The position numbers and the translations under genes were made by a program. This document shows positions 1-14,159 of a stretch of DNA of 64,000 bases, in pieces. Below the pieces are notes generated by a model that worked only from the letters and a program-made list of their open reading frames with translations, had not been told where the DNA came from and made no database searches. How positions within the stretch are numbered: position 1 is the first letter of the stretch; each line of letters begins with the position of its first letter. The stretch is from Xiphophorus maculatus (Eukaryota > Chordata > Actinopteri > Cyprinodontiformes > Poeciliidae). Location: contig NC_036443.1 of NCBI RefSeq assembly GCF_002775205.1, positions 16,096,373 through 16,160,372 of the forward strand, read 5' to 3'.

Positions 1-981
<981 letters not shown>

Positions 982-1460
982 AATAAGTGGTAAGCCTCTG
1001 TCCATGTATTCCAGTTTGTATTTTGCCAGAAAACCAGAGTTTGTCATTGCAGGAAATATTTGAGTAGAGATAACGTAAAGCAAATACACTCTGGACGTCA
1101 GGTCGTACAAAGTCAGTGCATAGTTAACAATGTTGTTCCATATTGTTCAACAGGACTGAGTACTTAGGAGAGGAGAGCAAGGAGAGGAGAGCAAGCGAAG
1201 TGACAGGGCAGCTGCAGGTTTACCTCCTAAATCTGCTCAGCCAAACAGTTGTGGCAGGTTACAGCTGCTACAAGAAGAGATGTACAGTAGATAAATCATG
1301 GAGGGCCTTCAATTAAACTTTTGTGTCTTCTGTTTTTCTTTCATCAAAATGTGTTTATGAAAAAAGCATTCCAATGAGGGTTTTATGTTTATCTTTTAAG
1401 TCTGGCTTTTATTTGTAACTGCATCAAATCAATCTGAAATAAAACACCTTTCAGTTTTTT
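982..1460 (+). other. hnrnpa1: hnrnpa1 3' UTR with intron and poly(A) signal
   Basis: After the stop codon the exon continues to a donor at 989/990 (GTAAGC). A 3' UTR intron ends with CAG at 1151-1153, so the terminal exon starts at 1154. An AATAAA at 1438-1443 predicts cleavage near 1460. The stretch around 1200-1290 (GTGACAGGG, CTCAGCCAA, GTGGCAGG, GCTGCTACAA) resembles the human HNRNPA1 3' UTR as I recall it. That is unusual conservation for a UTR and supports the A1 assignment. Confidence 0.75.
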
Positions 1461-1589
1461 TAAGTCTTGTTAGATTCTTTAGTGGTTCGGGTAAGGGAGG
1501 GTGCATTACTAGATGCAGAGTGGGGATGAGGACAATTCTGAATGTAAGGCATTTGGGAAGGGAGAAGATCACTATCTACCATTGTGGTT

Positions 1590-2305
1590 GAGGAGTTGTG
1601 GACAGATGCTATCATCATAAAGAGGCCATCACTTGGTACAAACTCTACCCTGATTTCAACAAAGATCATCTGGAGGATGCTAGCTTACATGCAAAGTCTG
1701 AGGCTAGCCATGGGAGCAAGCTGAGGGAGAGAAGTAGCAAAGCCATCGCCAGGATCATTGAAGCAGGGGAGAGTGAGAACAGAGTCCTGAGGCTAGCTGA
1801 CAGCAGCTACCAAAGGGCTTAAATGCTGACCGTAGGTAAGACCAGACTTCTCAACTACTGCTAGTAAATCTAACCTTTGAATCGTAGCTGGTAGTCAGTT
1901 ATATAGCCACCAATGGCGTAAACTTAAGTTTGTATTTGCTTCAGTGTTGATGGTAAAATTGACCTCTGTAATTGTGAGTGGAGGTCAAATCTGTTGCATG
2001 CATTTATAAAAGAAAATGAAGCATTGCTATTTTTTTAACTGTCATTTTTCTACTTTTTTCAGAAAACTTTATGGTCCCTGAAATGTGACTTCATTTCCAT
2101 GACAATGACTCACAGGTACAAAGGAAGGCTTGTATTGACATTTGCATTTTTTATTGTAACAAAATGACAAAACATTTTGTTTCCCAACAGGTTAACTGGA
2201 CAGTTGTGCAATGCAGAAGTGTTTTAACTTCATTGAAGACTGGAGTGCAGATTTCTATTTTTATTTTTTTTTACATCTCTTTTTAAATAAACTTTAATAC
2301 ATTTT
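1590..2305 (+). other. Spliced-looking plus-strand exons downstream of hnrnpa1
   Basis: Beyond the hnrnpa1 poly(A) site three exon-like blocks occur on the same strand. One ends at a strong donor at 1835/1836 (GTAAGA). The second is 2063-2115, with a pyrimidine-rich acceptor and a donor GTACAA. The third starts at 2191 after CCCAACAG and reaches an AATAAA at 2286-2291. The first block contains a 75-codon open stretch (1598-1822) opening with GTG; I recognise no homologue and doubt it is translated. These could be alternative last exons of hnrnpa1 or a separate noncoding RNA. The unit overlaps the presumed 3' UTR of nfe2 on the other strand. This is read from splice motifs only. Confidence 0.35.
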
Positions 2306-2430
2306 AAATGGTTTGGTTTCAGTCATTTTTAAGGAGCAGAAAATGTTTACAGTTACTTTTGGCAAGTTTACTCAAACTGTTGCAAAAATCACAAGCAAGT
2401 TGTTTAGTCCACTTGCTGGACTGAAATAGT

Positions 2431-5400
2431 TTAACACTGGTCTCTCTTATCCATTGAATGAGGTACCAAATAAATACTTCCATCAGGAGTTTGTTGTAAA
2501 GAATATTCATCTATGGAGTAAGGCTGGCCGTCTTCATCTCGTAAATGAGAGAAAACTTCCTTGTAGAGGTCTGTGAGTCGGCATTTGATGAAAGTCAAGC
2601 TGCGTTGGAACTCCAGCCGCTCCTGTGCCAGATGTTCTCTTTGGGCCTGCAGGTGGTTCAGCTCTCTCTCCAAGTGAACGATGCTCTCCAGCTTCCTCTT
2701 CCTGCAGTTCTGGGCCGCCACCTTGTTCTTTCCTCTGCGCCTAATGTCTCTGACCAGTGCGAGTTGAGTGTCTGTCAAAGTGTACTGTGTCAGGAGCTCA
2801 TTGAAGTCATCCACAGGGAGATTGATGATTTTATCCAAGGGGAAGGGGATCTTCAGAGCCACAGCCTTGCGCTCATCTCTGCTCAGAGGAGCAGGAGAGG
2901 AGCTGCTGCCTTGTGACTTTGTGTGCATGCCGTATGAGCTCCCTCTGCTGGTCACTGTTGCATTGCCGTATAGGTCGGGCTGTTTCAGAGGTCGAGGATT
3001 CACAGAACAAGTTTGTGAATGAGAGTAACTGGGTTGAGGTGAAAAGTAAGGTGCGTGTCCACCTGAGTGTAGATATGGGAGAGTTTGACTCTGATAGTCC
3101 ATTGGATAATGTATGTGGCCTCTTCTGCCATGCTCAGTCATGCTTTCTGGTTCACAATCACTATATTGTGTTCCCATATCAATATTTTGGTAACCTGGTC
3201 CACCCCCGACATGATTGTCTGGAGAAGCCAAAGGTGGGCTGGATCCCAGTGAGAGACCTGAATCTGATTCCAGATCATCCCCAGAGCGAACATGGGCGTT
3301 TTGCCCCAGCGTAGTCCACAGCATGTGTCGACTTAACCCCTGAGAGATGCTGGTGTTTGGCCTTCTATGGCCCTGAGCGGTACCTGCCATGTTTATAAGA
3401 GACGGCTGAGCGTGGGAGGAGATGGGAAGCATTCTGTGAGGCAGCTGTGAATCTGCATTTCCATACACCGCATCTGTGTTGTTGTTGAGACGATGGCAGG
3501 CAGGAACGTCTTCAGAGTAACATCCCTCGTAAGTGTCAGCAGTGCTCAGCTCACAGGCAGCAGCAGGAGGAGGTTCTGAATGGGACTGAGTCATCCCAAA
3601 CTCTCCAGCGGGGGTGATGGGCTGCATGGATTGATAATGTGCAGCTTCGTAGGAGTTTCCACTTTGGACTTCGAATTCCTGTAATAAAAGAGCAGAGTTA
3701 TTAAAGGCAAGCAGAACTACACAGTTTTCACCCTCGGCTATACAGTCCTGCCTGATCTATAAAATAATGTATAATGTTTTATTGTAACTCATCAGCAAGA
3801 TGATTTAATAGTTTCATTTTGGAAATATGTCAAATTTTCACCTTATTTGAGGATGTATGGATTACTTTATCATATGAAGTTCTATTGAAAAATGTTAAAA
3901 TAGGATTTTTGAAAATTGCTGAAAGGAAATTGAATATTTTCTTTAATTATTTAGCTGCACGTTGGCCCTTTAAATTATGTTGTGATTTCAGATTACAACA
4001 CATTTTGTTAAACAAGATAAATATCACTGACGCAAATACCTAAAATTGCATCCCGTACCAACCTCTCGAAATTTCATGAAATTTTAAATGCAAGTTGGAT
4101 TGTTTTTTTCTCTCTTTTTTGTTGAAGAAAGTTGTAAGCTGCAGGATCACACCTCTAAACTATGTAGCTTCTTTCAAGTGACTCGGCTCTTTTTGGTTTG
4201 CTTTCCTCTCCGATGACTAACTGTTTGATCTGAATGTTTTCATTTCTTGTAATTGGAGACCTTTATCGTGAAATTTATGGAGCATTTATAAGAATTTTTG
4301 AAAACATCCTGATCTGTATTATTTGTTTTTGTTTTTTTTATCATGTAGGACTTTATTCATAAAAGTTCATACAAATGCACCAACCTTTATCAATCAAATA
4401 TTTTAAATTAGGGATTAGATTTATAAAGTGTTTTAAACATTTGATAAAATGTGTGACATTTATAACTTTAATCATATCTCAATGTCATTTCCAATAATTA
4501 AATTGTTGCCTTGCAGGGAAAAGGGCCTCTGTTTGAATCACAACCTGGGGGTCCATCCTAGATAGATTTTGTATGCTCTCTACATGCATGTGTGGGTTCT
4601 CTGGCCTCTTCATGGTCCAGGATATGCATCAAAAGTTTGTCTGTCCTCTAAAATGCCACTAAGTATTAACATGTATCTGCATTTATGGCTGATTGTCTCT
4701 GTAATGAACTGGTGACATAATCCAGACTATACCTTGCCTTCCTACCACATGAAAGCAGGCACCAGTGCACTTTCTCATGCACATCATCTAACTTCATTAA
4801 ATATTACTTCTTATTATGGTTTAGCAAGTGATAAAAAATATTTGCATTTAATATAATTCTTTGTGGCTTTCAACAGTGTTTTAGGCAACTCACTTTGGGG
4901 AAAAAACTATAGCAGTCACATTTTAAAGACACGCTGCAGGATTTAATGCGCTGGTTGCTGTGATGCTTTGCAAATAACATTTCTACAAGCTACACTTCCC
5001 TTTTGACTTTGCGTGTGCAACTGTTTTCTTGCGTTCTTTGTCTGATTATTTCTTTTAAAACAATAAAAATCCTGACTGATTTTCACCAACATTGTGTATA
5101 TTTTGTTCTTGTTGTTAAGACATTTTGTTATAATTTATGAATTTGTTGAGCAAATGTATATCATATTAGTTAAAACTAGTATATAAAACCTTTAATTGAT
5201 AATGCATATGTCAGTGCCAAGTAAGGTATAAAAAATGTTAGCAATTTAAGGTACAAGACCGCTTAGTTTTTTAAATTTTTTTTATTGAATTTGACTTTGT
5301 ACATGTAGAATAACGCTTTTTTTTACATGCTCAATGTGTCCCGCTTCAACTACTAAATACTTCTCTAATCTTTCCAAGGCGGCACATTTGCTCACAGATC

Positions 5401-5726
5401 TGTAACATAGGTACAGATCTGAATTTTTATTTGTCAATAAGGAAAAAATAACCATTTCACTTACATTTATTTAACACTTTGTTGTCACAAAAGTAAAAAT
5501 AAAACTGTACAGCAAAAAAAAGTTAATTTTTATATCACATGTTATTGGTGGGTTGAAAAATTGTCATGTTCGTCTGTTATTAAAAGATTACTAAAGAACA
5601 ATGATTATTTTTGGAGGTTTTCTTTACCTGGAGCTCAGTGATGGCCATCAACTCCTGCCAAGCCATGTCCATCTCCATGTCCTGTGGCGGTCCATGAGGC
5701 CTGACTCCATTAAAATTAGCAGGCAT
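2431..5726 (-). CDS. nfe2: Transcription factor NF-E2 p45 subunit (CNC-bZIP)
   Basis: CNC-family bZIP activator that pairs with small Maf proteins on NF-E2/MARE sites in erythroid and megakaryocytic cells. There are two coding exons, 5628-5726 (33 codons, start ATG at 5724-5726) and 2431-3678 (415 codons plus TAA), joining in phase 0 to 448 residues; human p45 is 373. Near the N-terminus [17 protein letters not shown] matches the conserved p45 activation segment. The CNC domain (about residues 300-342, with [19 protein letters not shown]) is followed by the basic region [18 protein letters not shown] and a leucine zipper ending near residue 410. The 5' coding exon continues to an acceptor at 5765/5766, so noncoding upstream exons exist. 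The gene converges on hnrnpa1, and TTTATT blocks near 2150 and 2258 could serve as its poly(A) signal. The bZIP part sits intact in a single exon. Confidence 0.95.
3679..5627 (-). other. nfe2 intron with a decayed dispersed repeat (about 4,510-4,790)
   Basis: The single coding intron of nfe2 is AT-rich and has no exon-like content. At about 4510-4790 it carries a degraded copy of a very common teleost interspersed repeat, recognisable from pieces such as ACCTGGGGGTCC, TGCATGTGTGGGTTCTCTGG and a closing GGCACCAG. Its class is uncertain from sequence alone. A second, more divergent copy lies at about 24,940-25,290. Confidence 0.45.
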
Positions 5727-5765
5727 GGACAGCCCCCCACACAGCCTGCCTGGAGTAGCCACCAC

Positions 5766-7500
5766 CTTATATAGCAAAACACAATATTTGTAATAATAAA
5801 CAAAACACATTCTTGAACTTTTTTAGGCTACAGCATACACTGAGTTGCCTGTTTTCCATCTCATCTCAGGACCTACCTCACAGCTTCTCCTCAATGGGAG
5901 AACATAGTTGGCCGTTGAGCACATTTAGAAGAGCCGTTCACTGGTCCACCTGGTGGAGACACATAACTATTTGTTACAGTGATCTGCTGTCGTCTCGCCA
6001 CGAACTGTTAGGTGACAGCACGCTGCTCCACGCACATCTCAAGGAAATTACACATCTGGTAGCCTGTCAGTTGTAAATAAGAGGCTGTTTGGGTGTTGTG
6101 TAGGTTCTTTTGAAGCTCATAAAAAGTTCATTTCAGTTGAGTTGACTCCTCCTATCAGCTGTTCCAGTGAGTGTTATATGCCAAGCCCTGATAACACAAT
6201 CTGCGGGAAAACAGCGTGCTCTGAAAGACAGAGTAAGGACAGAAGGCTGTTTGGGAAATTTTGCTCTTGATTATTCCAAAAATTTTCAGGTTATTAAAGT
6301 TTAGCTGGACGCCATGGAAGGAGATCATCTGTAAATCGTCTTTCCAAATTCGTCAGGAACAGCTGGCCACATCTACTTTACTGTTTGGGGATTCCTTGTC
6401 TTAAATATATGACCAATAAATAAATAAATTACTTATTTAACAGCAGACAAAATCTGTAAGGAGCACCAGTATGACTTGAACATTGCCTTGTCATAAAAAA
6501 AAATTAAAAAGTTAAAAGGAGTTGTATTAGTCTATACTATACCATACCACTGAAAAATTGCTTTCTAAAATATTTTCAAAAATACATATTTTTGAATTTC
6601 TATGCAACATTAAACAATTTCTGTTCATATTTGGCATTACAGTAAGTAAGCTAATATGTTCTTCCTACCTAAAGTACAAATAACAAAGGTACTTGTTATG
6701 GTGATTGAATAATTTATTGAGATAAGGTATATATAAATTTGCATCTACAATTACAAATAATAAATAATTTAATATGTTAATTCTGTGCATTTTTATCCAG
6801 TCAAACATTTGTTTATTTATTTATTTTTATTTATTTATACCATTAGTAGTTTCATTATGAAACACAGACTATTTTATGTGCTTTATTGCAATAATTGTAC
6901 ATACTGAAAAAAGTATAAGTGGAGATTTCTTAAACATAAAAAGTCAAAATTCATTCATTCTATTTTTATTATCATCTTATCGCTTTGTATTTTTGTTAAC
7001 ATTAATGTATAAATTCAAGTAAGCATATATGCACTTTTTAATATACATCATTATAATTTCTTTGAAGCATTAGTGTGTAGTGCCGTGTGTAAGTTATTGC
7101 ACGATGTGTGATAATGTGAAGTATGACATTGTAACAAATATGTTGTACAGTAAAGGTTGCTGTATTTGTTACAAGTTTCCTGTTTTCTTTGGTTGTGGGA
7201 TCAAAATGTACCTACATAAAACAAGAAAATTTTATTTAGTACGTTTTACTTATTTAAACATTTGGATTGAAATGTTGTACTCCTTCAGTTGAAATTGCAT
7301 TTGCTGTGAGGAGAGCATTGTTATTTCACAGTTATGCAATAAGTTCAATACAAAAAATTCTCCAGCCTAATCACCAATATTTTATTTTTAATGTCTACAC
7401 ACACAGAAATGTAATATGTAAATATTTCAAATGGCATTTCTGGAGAACATCGAAATGAAATATTTCTCTAAAAGCAGAAGGAAAACATAAATTAACATAC
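5766..7500. other. nfe2 5' intronic/upstream DNA, no gene seen
   Basis: This AT-rich stretch contains short A/T tracts, including TATT repeats near 6812-6838, and no open frame with recognisable content. The moderately GC-richer part around 5,870-6,250 may be regulatory, but I cannot support a specific element. Confidence 0.4.
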
Positions 7501-7690
7501 CTGAGCAACATCTTTATCATCTTCAGCAGGTGATGAGGAACAGCAAAGACACATGTGTCAGTCCTGGAGGTGAGCACAAGAAAATTACTCAAAGCCTTTT
7601 TGACGATGGCAAGAGGTGTGACACGTGAGGCCTCTTGTTCTATCTCTTCTCTTACTGTGAACCTCACTGTTAGGCTGCACATTCAGCCAC
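7501..7690 (-). promoter_or_regulatory. nfe2: Candidate noncoding first exon/promoter of nfe2
   Basis: Read on the minus strand, this block ends with a good donor (CTCAG followed by GTATGTT; border at 7501/7500). It lies upstream of the acceptor that opens the first coding exon of nfe2. The upstream side carries an AGATAG-type GATA site (near 7640) and a CACGTG E-box (near 7621), which would suit an erythroid gene. The transcription start is not defined. An open frame runs through the block but has no recognisable protein similarity, so I treat it as untranslated. cDNA would decide. Confidence 0.3.
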
Positions 7691-7699
7691 CAGCATAAA

Positions 7700-10600
7700 T
7701 GGGATGGCTCGATGCAGACAAACGCAATCTTCCTGTAAAGCACCCACACCAGCACACCGCCCCCCCACCCCCCTTTTTTTTTCTCTTTTCTTTGCGCTCT
7801 TGTATCCTTAATTCAAACTTGCGCCCCAACCTTCAAATTTCCCTTTTGCCCTCACAAGAAACCACAAGCCAACAGTGTGGCACACACCACGGCAATTATT
7901 CTGTCAGTCCACAGTGAAGCAGGAAGATGTTTACAAATCTAAAAAATGAATAAATAAAGCATTTTTTTTTTTTTTACTCTTAACGGAGAAGTATACACCT
8001 ATCCTGGTTAGATCAAAGATGTAAAGCAGAATAAAAACAAGCTACATTGATGTCTCTGTCCGGTCCAAAACCGCACAAGAACATTGTCCTCCCAAAAGTG
8101 AAAAGGTATGAGGAGTGTGATTTGGAGCACCTGGAGTCAGAGGCAGCATTGCAGTGAGGGCCCTACTGGAGGGTTGGAGGCAGGATTGAGACTCAGTTTA
8201 GCGGAGCTGGAATGCACACCCCTCCGACAGGTAAGAAAGCCTGCATTGTTCCTTTATCTGGCAGAGCAACCGCCAAGGGAGATACAGGAGCAGGGGGAAG
8301 AATGAAGGGAAGCGTGTCTTACATAGCAAGTGACCATTGAAATCCCACACAAAAAAATCCCCCTCATTGCCCAGATCTAAAACATTGTGAGGACTGAACT
8401 CACAAAGGCTTTTTATGTTTTGTGTTACTGTCATGTTGTGCTGTACCTTACGCACAAATTAGTGACAAAAAGGTCCATGCTAAGTTATGTTTATGTATTT
8501 TTTTTGTCTTTGATAACAGAACACCTTGTCTTACGGTAACTCTGATTACTCTAGGTTTATGATAGATCACATCAAGTTTTGTTCTATGTAAAACGGATGA
8601 ATGATTGTATTAAAACACTTGGTTATCATAGTAAAAAAAATTATAATTTATTCACTTTTCTGCATAACATACTCTGATATCTTGTGCTAAATTAAACAAT
8701 GCACTCTCATAATAACATAACCAAAAGCTATATGCACTTTTACTTCTGCCAAAAAACAAAAATAACTACATTGTTTAAAGAAAAAAACTATAACTATCAA
8801 CAATCTAAAATATTTGTTAAAGAAAAATTTGTTCCTATTTTTTAGGTGAAAAACAAAGTAAAGATTCATTACTGATGCAGGCTACTTAGCGTAAATACAC
8901 AAGGGGACAAAATTTTTTACGTCACATACATTTAAATTTCAACAACTTTATTTTTGTGGGTTTGGAAATCCCTCACTCTGATTTCCACAAACAAGCGTTT
9001 GAATTACTCATGAAAAGAAAAACCTGGAGAATAAGTGCATGTGCATAGGATACGTTTGCATCAACTGCTGAGTAACTTGAAATGCAAAGTTAACACTCTC
9101 AGTAAATCATGATGTATTTAATATCACGAGTGGGATTACAGTATGACATCCCACTGAAAGCACAAACCTTTTATTGTTAACATTAACATTGTTTTCAGTT
9201 GGGGGAGGAAAAGTAGGTGGCTGACAAAGTCAAGAAAGGTGAACGTCTACCAGGAATCCAGGAAGGGACTTCCCAACTCAAGTTCCTAGCACCCAGCCCC
9301 TGACTCAACCGATGCCACAGCATGCCCTGTTATTACTGCAACCACAGCGGTTAGAAATCTGGACACTGTTCCCAGGTCAACGCCCACATTCCCAGTTTGT
9401 GTTTGTTTGCTCCAATTAGTCTTTGACATCTTTGCCTTACAGCTCTGCCTGGAGCTCACAGGCCCCTTCACAGTTTACTTCTCGTGCTCCTCACTGCTTC
9501 ACAGACTACTTTACCTTCAAAAACACAGCAGGCTGAGTAGTTGGCAGCTGCCCACAGTTGACTAAACTCAAGATTTATTTCTCCCAATGTCCCTGAAACC
9601 AAAGGCTAAAAATAGCAGCTTGCGTTTTGTTTGTCTCTTCCACACATCATAAGCACACTTTCATGGCTTTATAATTTACTGCGAACAACGAACATGTAGC
9701 CTGCTGCACTTTTAGTGTCTAGAAAAACTTTATCAGACACAAATGGAAAAAGTAACAACTCCATATGCGAGCAAAATGGGTTCATACAGCGGGTTGTGGT
9801 ATCAAAATGGGAATGTTTTCAGAGTAAGCTTCTCGGAAGGGAATAAAAAGCAGAGATGGTAAATCATCTTCAACAAATAAAAGCCAGATTTTAGTTTGAA
9901 GATTAAAGAAAATTATTTTTACTTAATTTTGAAATGTTACATATTACCATGTTATAAAAACAAAATTAAGAAGATAATCCTAGAATAGAATAGAATCAAA
10001 TCTAATCTTTTATCTGTGCCTCAGTGTGTCACTGTGTCTCAGCAGCTACGTGAGAGGCAAAACAGAATGTGTTATACATTCTGAAACAATGGTCATAGAA
10101 GCAGCATAAACAGGAAAGATATTTACGGCTGTGCAGTAAAAGAATATAAATCATAAAACCAAAGTGAACTGCACCAGTTCTATGTGAAATGAGTTTTTGT
10201 GTTATCTACTTGACTATAGACAAGATATGTTTGATGCAAAGAATACAGGAAGAGAAAAACATAAATTTATGCAACTGAAACAGCACAGTTCACCAAATGT
10301 GATCACATGAAGAAAACTATGAACTGAAATTTAATATTGATCTGTTGAACCTCCCTGAACCCCTGAATGTTTTGTGTGTCAAATTTTTGTATGTATTTTT
10401 AATTTTTATTTTATTTTAGGTTTTTCTATGTAGCTTTAGCTACAACCTCAAATCTTAAGCTATTGATGCATATGTCACAAAATTAATGCAAGTTTTGCAT
10501 CTTTTTTTTAGCAACTGAACTAAATCGAATAGTTTTTGTCTTTGTCAGCATTTTTCCAAACACTGTTAAAATGCATTTTTAGAATATATTACACCTGCAA

Positions 10601-12870
10601 TTTGACTATTTTTTTGTCTTCCATTGTTGTTAAGATCCCTTTAAAACTTTTCTATTATTATTGCTTTCTGTTAAATTGAGTCATATGTAACATACATTTT
10701 ACTACTTAAACCTACCAATTTGCATGTGACTTGGTAAAAATAAATATGTATAGAAAAATTCTTAAATTCTCATTTAAGGGCTTAAGAATTAAAAAAAAAA
10801 CAGAATTATCTTTTATGTATGTGATGATTACAGTTGGTAATGGGATTTTTTTTAAAAAAAAAGTGGAAATAGAAAAGGGACAGATGAATGAATAGATGGA
10901 TGTTTCATCCCATAGTTTATGGTTGTTTATTTGCTTTGTAGGGAGCCTCCTTGACTGTGGGGACTAATAGCTGCAGCGAAGACTGACCTTTGATAACACA
11001 GATGTCCGGTTGATTGCTTTTTAAACTAAAATATGTAACAATCTTTGACTACAGACCGTATGAAGATGTGTAAGAAAACATAAATTAATTTCAATGAGAT
11101 TAATTCCTCTGTCCTTCATTACTGAAGCTCTCATGACGTTCGGAACGTTATTGCGGCTTGAAGGTGAGAAAATGAGGAACCTGAACATGCAGCATCATTC
11201 TTCTGAATGTCTCAATAAAACCTGCGCTTATCTCAAGATGTCCACATTATGATAAAGTTTTGCAACAGCGGCATTGCATTTCTGGATTATTTTCTGCTAG
11301 CTTTCAGTTGACCTTTCTGTGTAAATGTCTCTTTCATGCACTAATCACGTTAAAGTAACAGTTGTAAGGTAAACAAACTTTCACGACAAAAGAAAATCTA
11401 GTTCATCCTTTGAGGCTGCATTGATACTTTTATGTTTATATATGCATGAGCGTGAAGCATGCAAAAGCTGGTTGGTAATGCAGACAAAGAGGGAAGGCAG
11501 GGAAAGGAGGATGTTGGCTGGCGGAAGCTCTGCTTAATGCTGATAAAAGGAGCGCTTGGTTCTGAGGAAGGGAACTGCTAACTGCTGTGGTCGCTGGCAT
11601 AGGCAGTGGAGAGGGGAGCCGTCTGCACTTTACCACCACTTCACTTCTGCTCACGTAATTAATTTGCATTGTTTAATATTTGTGAAAAACGCCTCTAGCT
11701 TTTGTCTAAAATAAAATGACCTGCAGCAACTTTTATTTTTTTTCCTCCAATAGTGCTGTGTAGGTGCATATTTTCAAAAAAAAAACCAACAAAAAAACAA
11801 AACAAATGGCTTATATAGAAAAACTATATATCATAACAAATCTCTTTGAATGATTTTTGTTGTAAGCCTTAATAATAATTAATATTCACCTCTCTGCAAA
11901 GTTAACAATCATTATCTGGTTTTGCATGTTTCATTATGTTGATTCATTGTTCAGGTTTTACTCATCACCCACTCTACCTGTCATCATTATTACTGTGGTA
12001 TTTTGAACAATCACCTAGAAACTCCAATATATTTTTGATAAAAGAGAGGGCATGACATCTGAAGTCCTTTAAACTCTGAGCAAGTTAAAGGCAGCATGCT
12101 GTTTCCTCTCCACTCGGGGCAATTGTGAAATCTTAGCAGCTAAATTGTATAAACATAGTGCTGTATGGTTCATGGTTCTTTACCACAATGCTGTTATAAG
12201 TAAGTGTCAAATAAGTTTATATCACTTCATTGCAGTTACTTCTCTAGATGATTAATTTAGGTACAACATTTTGTTTCCAGTAATACTCAAAACACTCATC
12301 CAAAAGGAGCTAACTGTAAGGCCAAACAATGATGTCATTTATGGACTAAGACAGAGGGAAATCCCCATCAGCCAGCCTTTTCCAAACGTTTCCCAGAAGT
12401 GGGAAGTAAGATAATTGGAGTTGGTTAAATGTGGGAGGATCCAGAAAAAAAAGATGCTGATGAGCAGGAGAAAACTGAAAAAAGCCCAGCAAATTGAGTG
12501 ATTTCTGGTTGCTATGATGCTTTACAAATAACAACTTTGTTGTGTGACACAGACTGAGGGTTTGCCGTAGTTGAAATGAGGTTTGAGAATATAAAATAAA
12601 TTTCTTGGTAAACCTGTGTAAAGCAATTTAATCTGTATCTGGTATGCCACTCATATAAAATAAATATTTGAACAAATATTTTGCTAATCAATTTGACAAT
12701 TATTTACAATGCAATAATCAATTTGAGGAATATTGCCCCAGATTTGGAAGTCATTATAACACAAAAACTGCATTGATGAAAGCTACTAAATATATTGTCA
12801 TTAACTCGGGTGTTGGATTTTTGTCTACACTCATTAGTTTGATCAAGTTTACCTTAGTAATGAGTTGAAT
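7700..12870. other. Intergenic DNA between nfe2 and copz1, with GC-richer patches
   Basis: No gene is visible. Three patches stand out from the AT-rich background. About 8,100-8,330 contains CCTTTATCTGGCAG, a GATA-type site. About 9,240-9,560 is a second. About 11,440-11,660 contains TGCTGATAAAAGG and ends in a TAATTAATTT homeodomain-like site. They are plausible blood or general enhancers of nfe2 or copz1, by composition and motif only. A C-run followed by a T-run lies near 7,758-7,780. Confidence 0.3.
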
Positions 12871-12874
12871 TTCA

Positions 12875-13660
12875 CTTTGCCTTCAGAACTGCCTCAATTC
12901 TTTGCTTTCATATGCTTAGCAAGACATCAAAAACCTTCGTCAGAGAATTTTGTTCCATATTGACATGCTAAGATCAGGCAGTTGTAGCAGATTTGTTGGC
13001 AACAGCAACAATGGTGTGAAATGTAACCTTTCACCTCATCTCTAATGTGCACTATTTGTTTAATATCTGATGATTGTGCAAACCATTGGATCACAATGAA
13101 ATAACGTTCAAAGAACCATCTTGAGAGGATTTGAGCTTTGTAGCATAGTGTATTATCCTGTTGGAAGCAATCATCAGACGACAGGTACACCGTGGTCATG
13201 AAGAAACAGACATGGTCAGTAATAGTAGTCAGGTTGTTGTCTCTAAATTTTGCTCAGATGATAAGAAGATACCCCAGATGTGGGCTGTTAGATCTCACTG
13301 TTGCATTAGATGCAATCGTAAGTGACAGAACCAGGGTGAACACTGGAAAAAATGTAAGTTGATGGAGGCAATGTGATTTTTTGGCAATGTTCTGCTAAGA
13401 AATATTGGCTCCTGTGATCCATGTAGATGTAACTCTTTTACATTCTAAGCATTATTGCATAGCAATATCTTTCAAGAAAACATTATCGACACAAACCTTT
13501 TCCAGCAAAAGTAGTTCAGGAATGGTTTAATAATAACTTCTGCTAATGTTTTTCTGCCAGATACCACATGGCACAGTTTCAAATAGTAAGTTGATAGGTC
13601 AGGAATGTTTTGACAGTTAAATTGGGAGCCATGGCAGAACATCATAATGTTAGTCCGAAA
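12875..13660. mobile_element. Degenerate DNA transposon (Tc1/mariner-like relic)
   Basis: The stretch aligns by eye with a common fish Tc1-like element. It runs from CAGAACTGCCTCAATTCTTT through GTTCCATATTGACATG, AGCAGATTTGTTGGC and TATCCTGTTGGAAG to GCCAGATACCACATGGCACA near the far end. It is heavily mutated with internal deletions and keeps no usable transposase frame. I judge the family from remembered consensus pieces, so class and borders are approximate. Confidence 0.5.
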
Positions 13661-14159
13661 TTGTGTAGCTTGTGATTGTATTGAATTGTATTGTTTTGAA
13701 TGACATTATAGGACTGCAATGTATTGAACAGTGAAAGTATATTAATTCCTTTAAAGTATTGGACTTCTTATCTCATAATATATATTTTCTTTTTTACTGA
13801 AATGAATTTGTCTTAATCTCAGATTTGGAGCTCGGTAAGAATCTGTTCTTTGTAATTTATTTATTTATTTATATTTTACAGTGTTGAAGGATAACTTGGA
13901 ATATAAATTTGAGCTAGAATAAATTGAATAGAACTACATGAAACAAATGGATTTTTGTTTGTGTCATTAATGGTGCATTTTATTGGTAGTCTGACTGGGA
14001 AATTTCGACTTCCCAATCGGAAAGATCAATTGAACTTGTTGTAACACTTACAGAATCAAAATGAAGTGTGGCTATGTATTTAAAGAAATATTAATTTGTC
14101 ATTAAAATATCTAAAGTAATCATTAATGTTTTATCATATAACTTTCCAATCAAACACAA

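Noticed and set aside
1110-1135. AGTCAGTGCATAG resembling the miR-148 seed near hnrnpa1
   Set aside because: The flanks do not fold into a microRNA hairpin and only the seed matches.
2545-3314. Three overlapping plus-strand open frames of 84-133 codons
   Set aside because: They are antisense shadows of the long nfe2 coding exon, whose minus-strand frame matches CNC-bZIP proteins.
7395-7682. 95-codon minus-strand frame as a coding gene
   Set aside because: No similarity and it crosses a good splice donor. It is better read as a noncoding first exon of nfe2.
11436-11669. 77-codon minus-strand frame
   Set aside because: Low-complexity Ser/Pro composition, no similarity, and it lies in a GC-richer noncoding patch.
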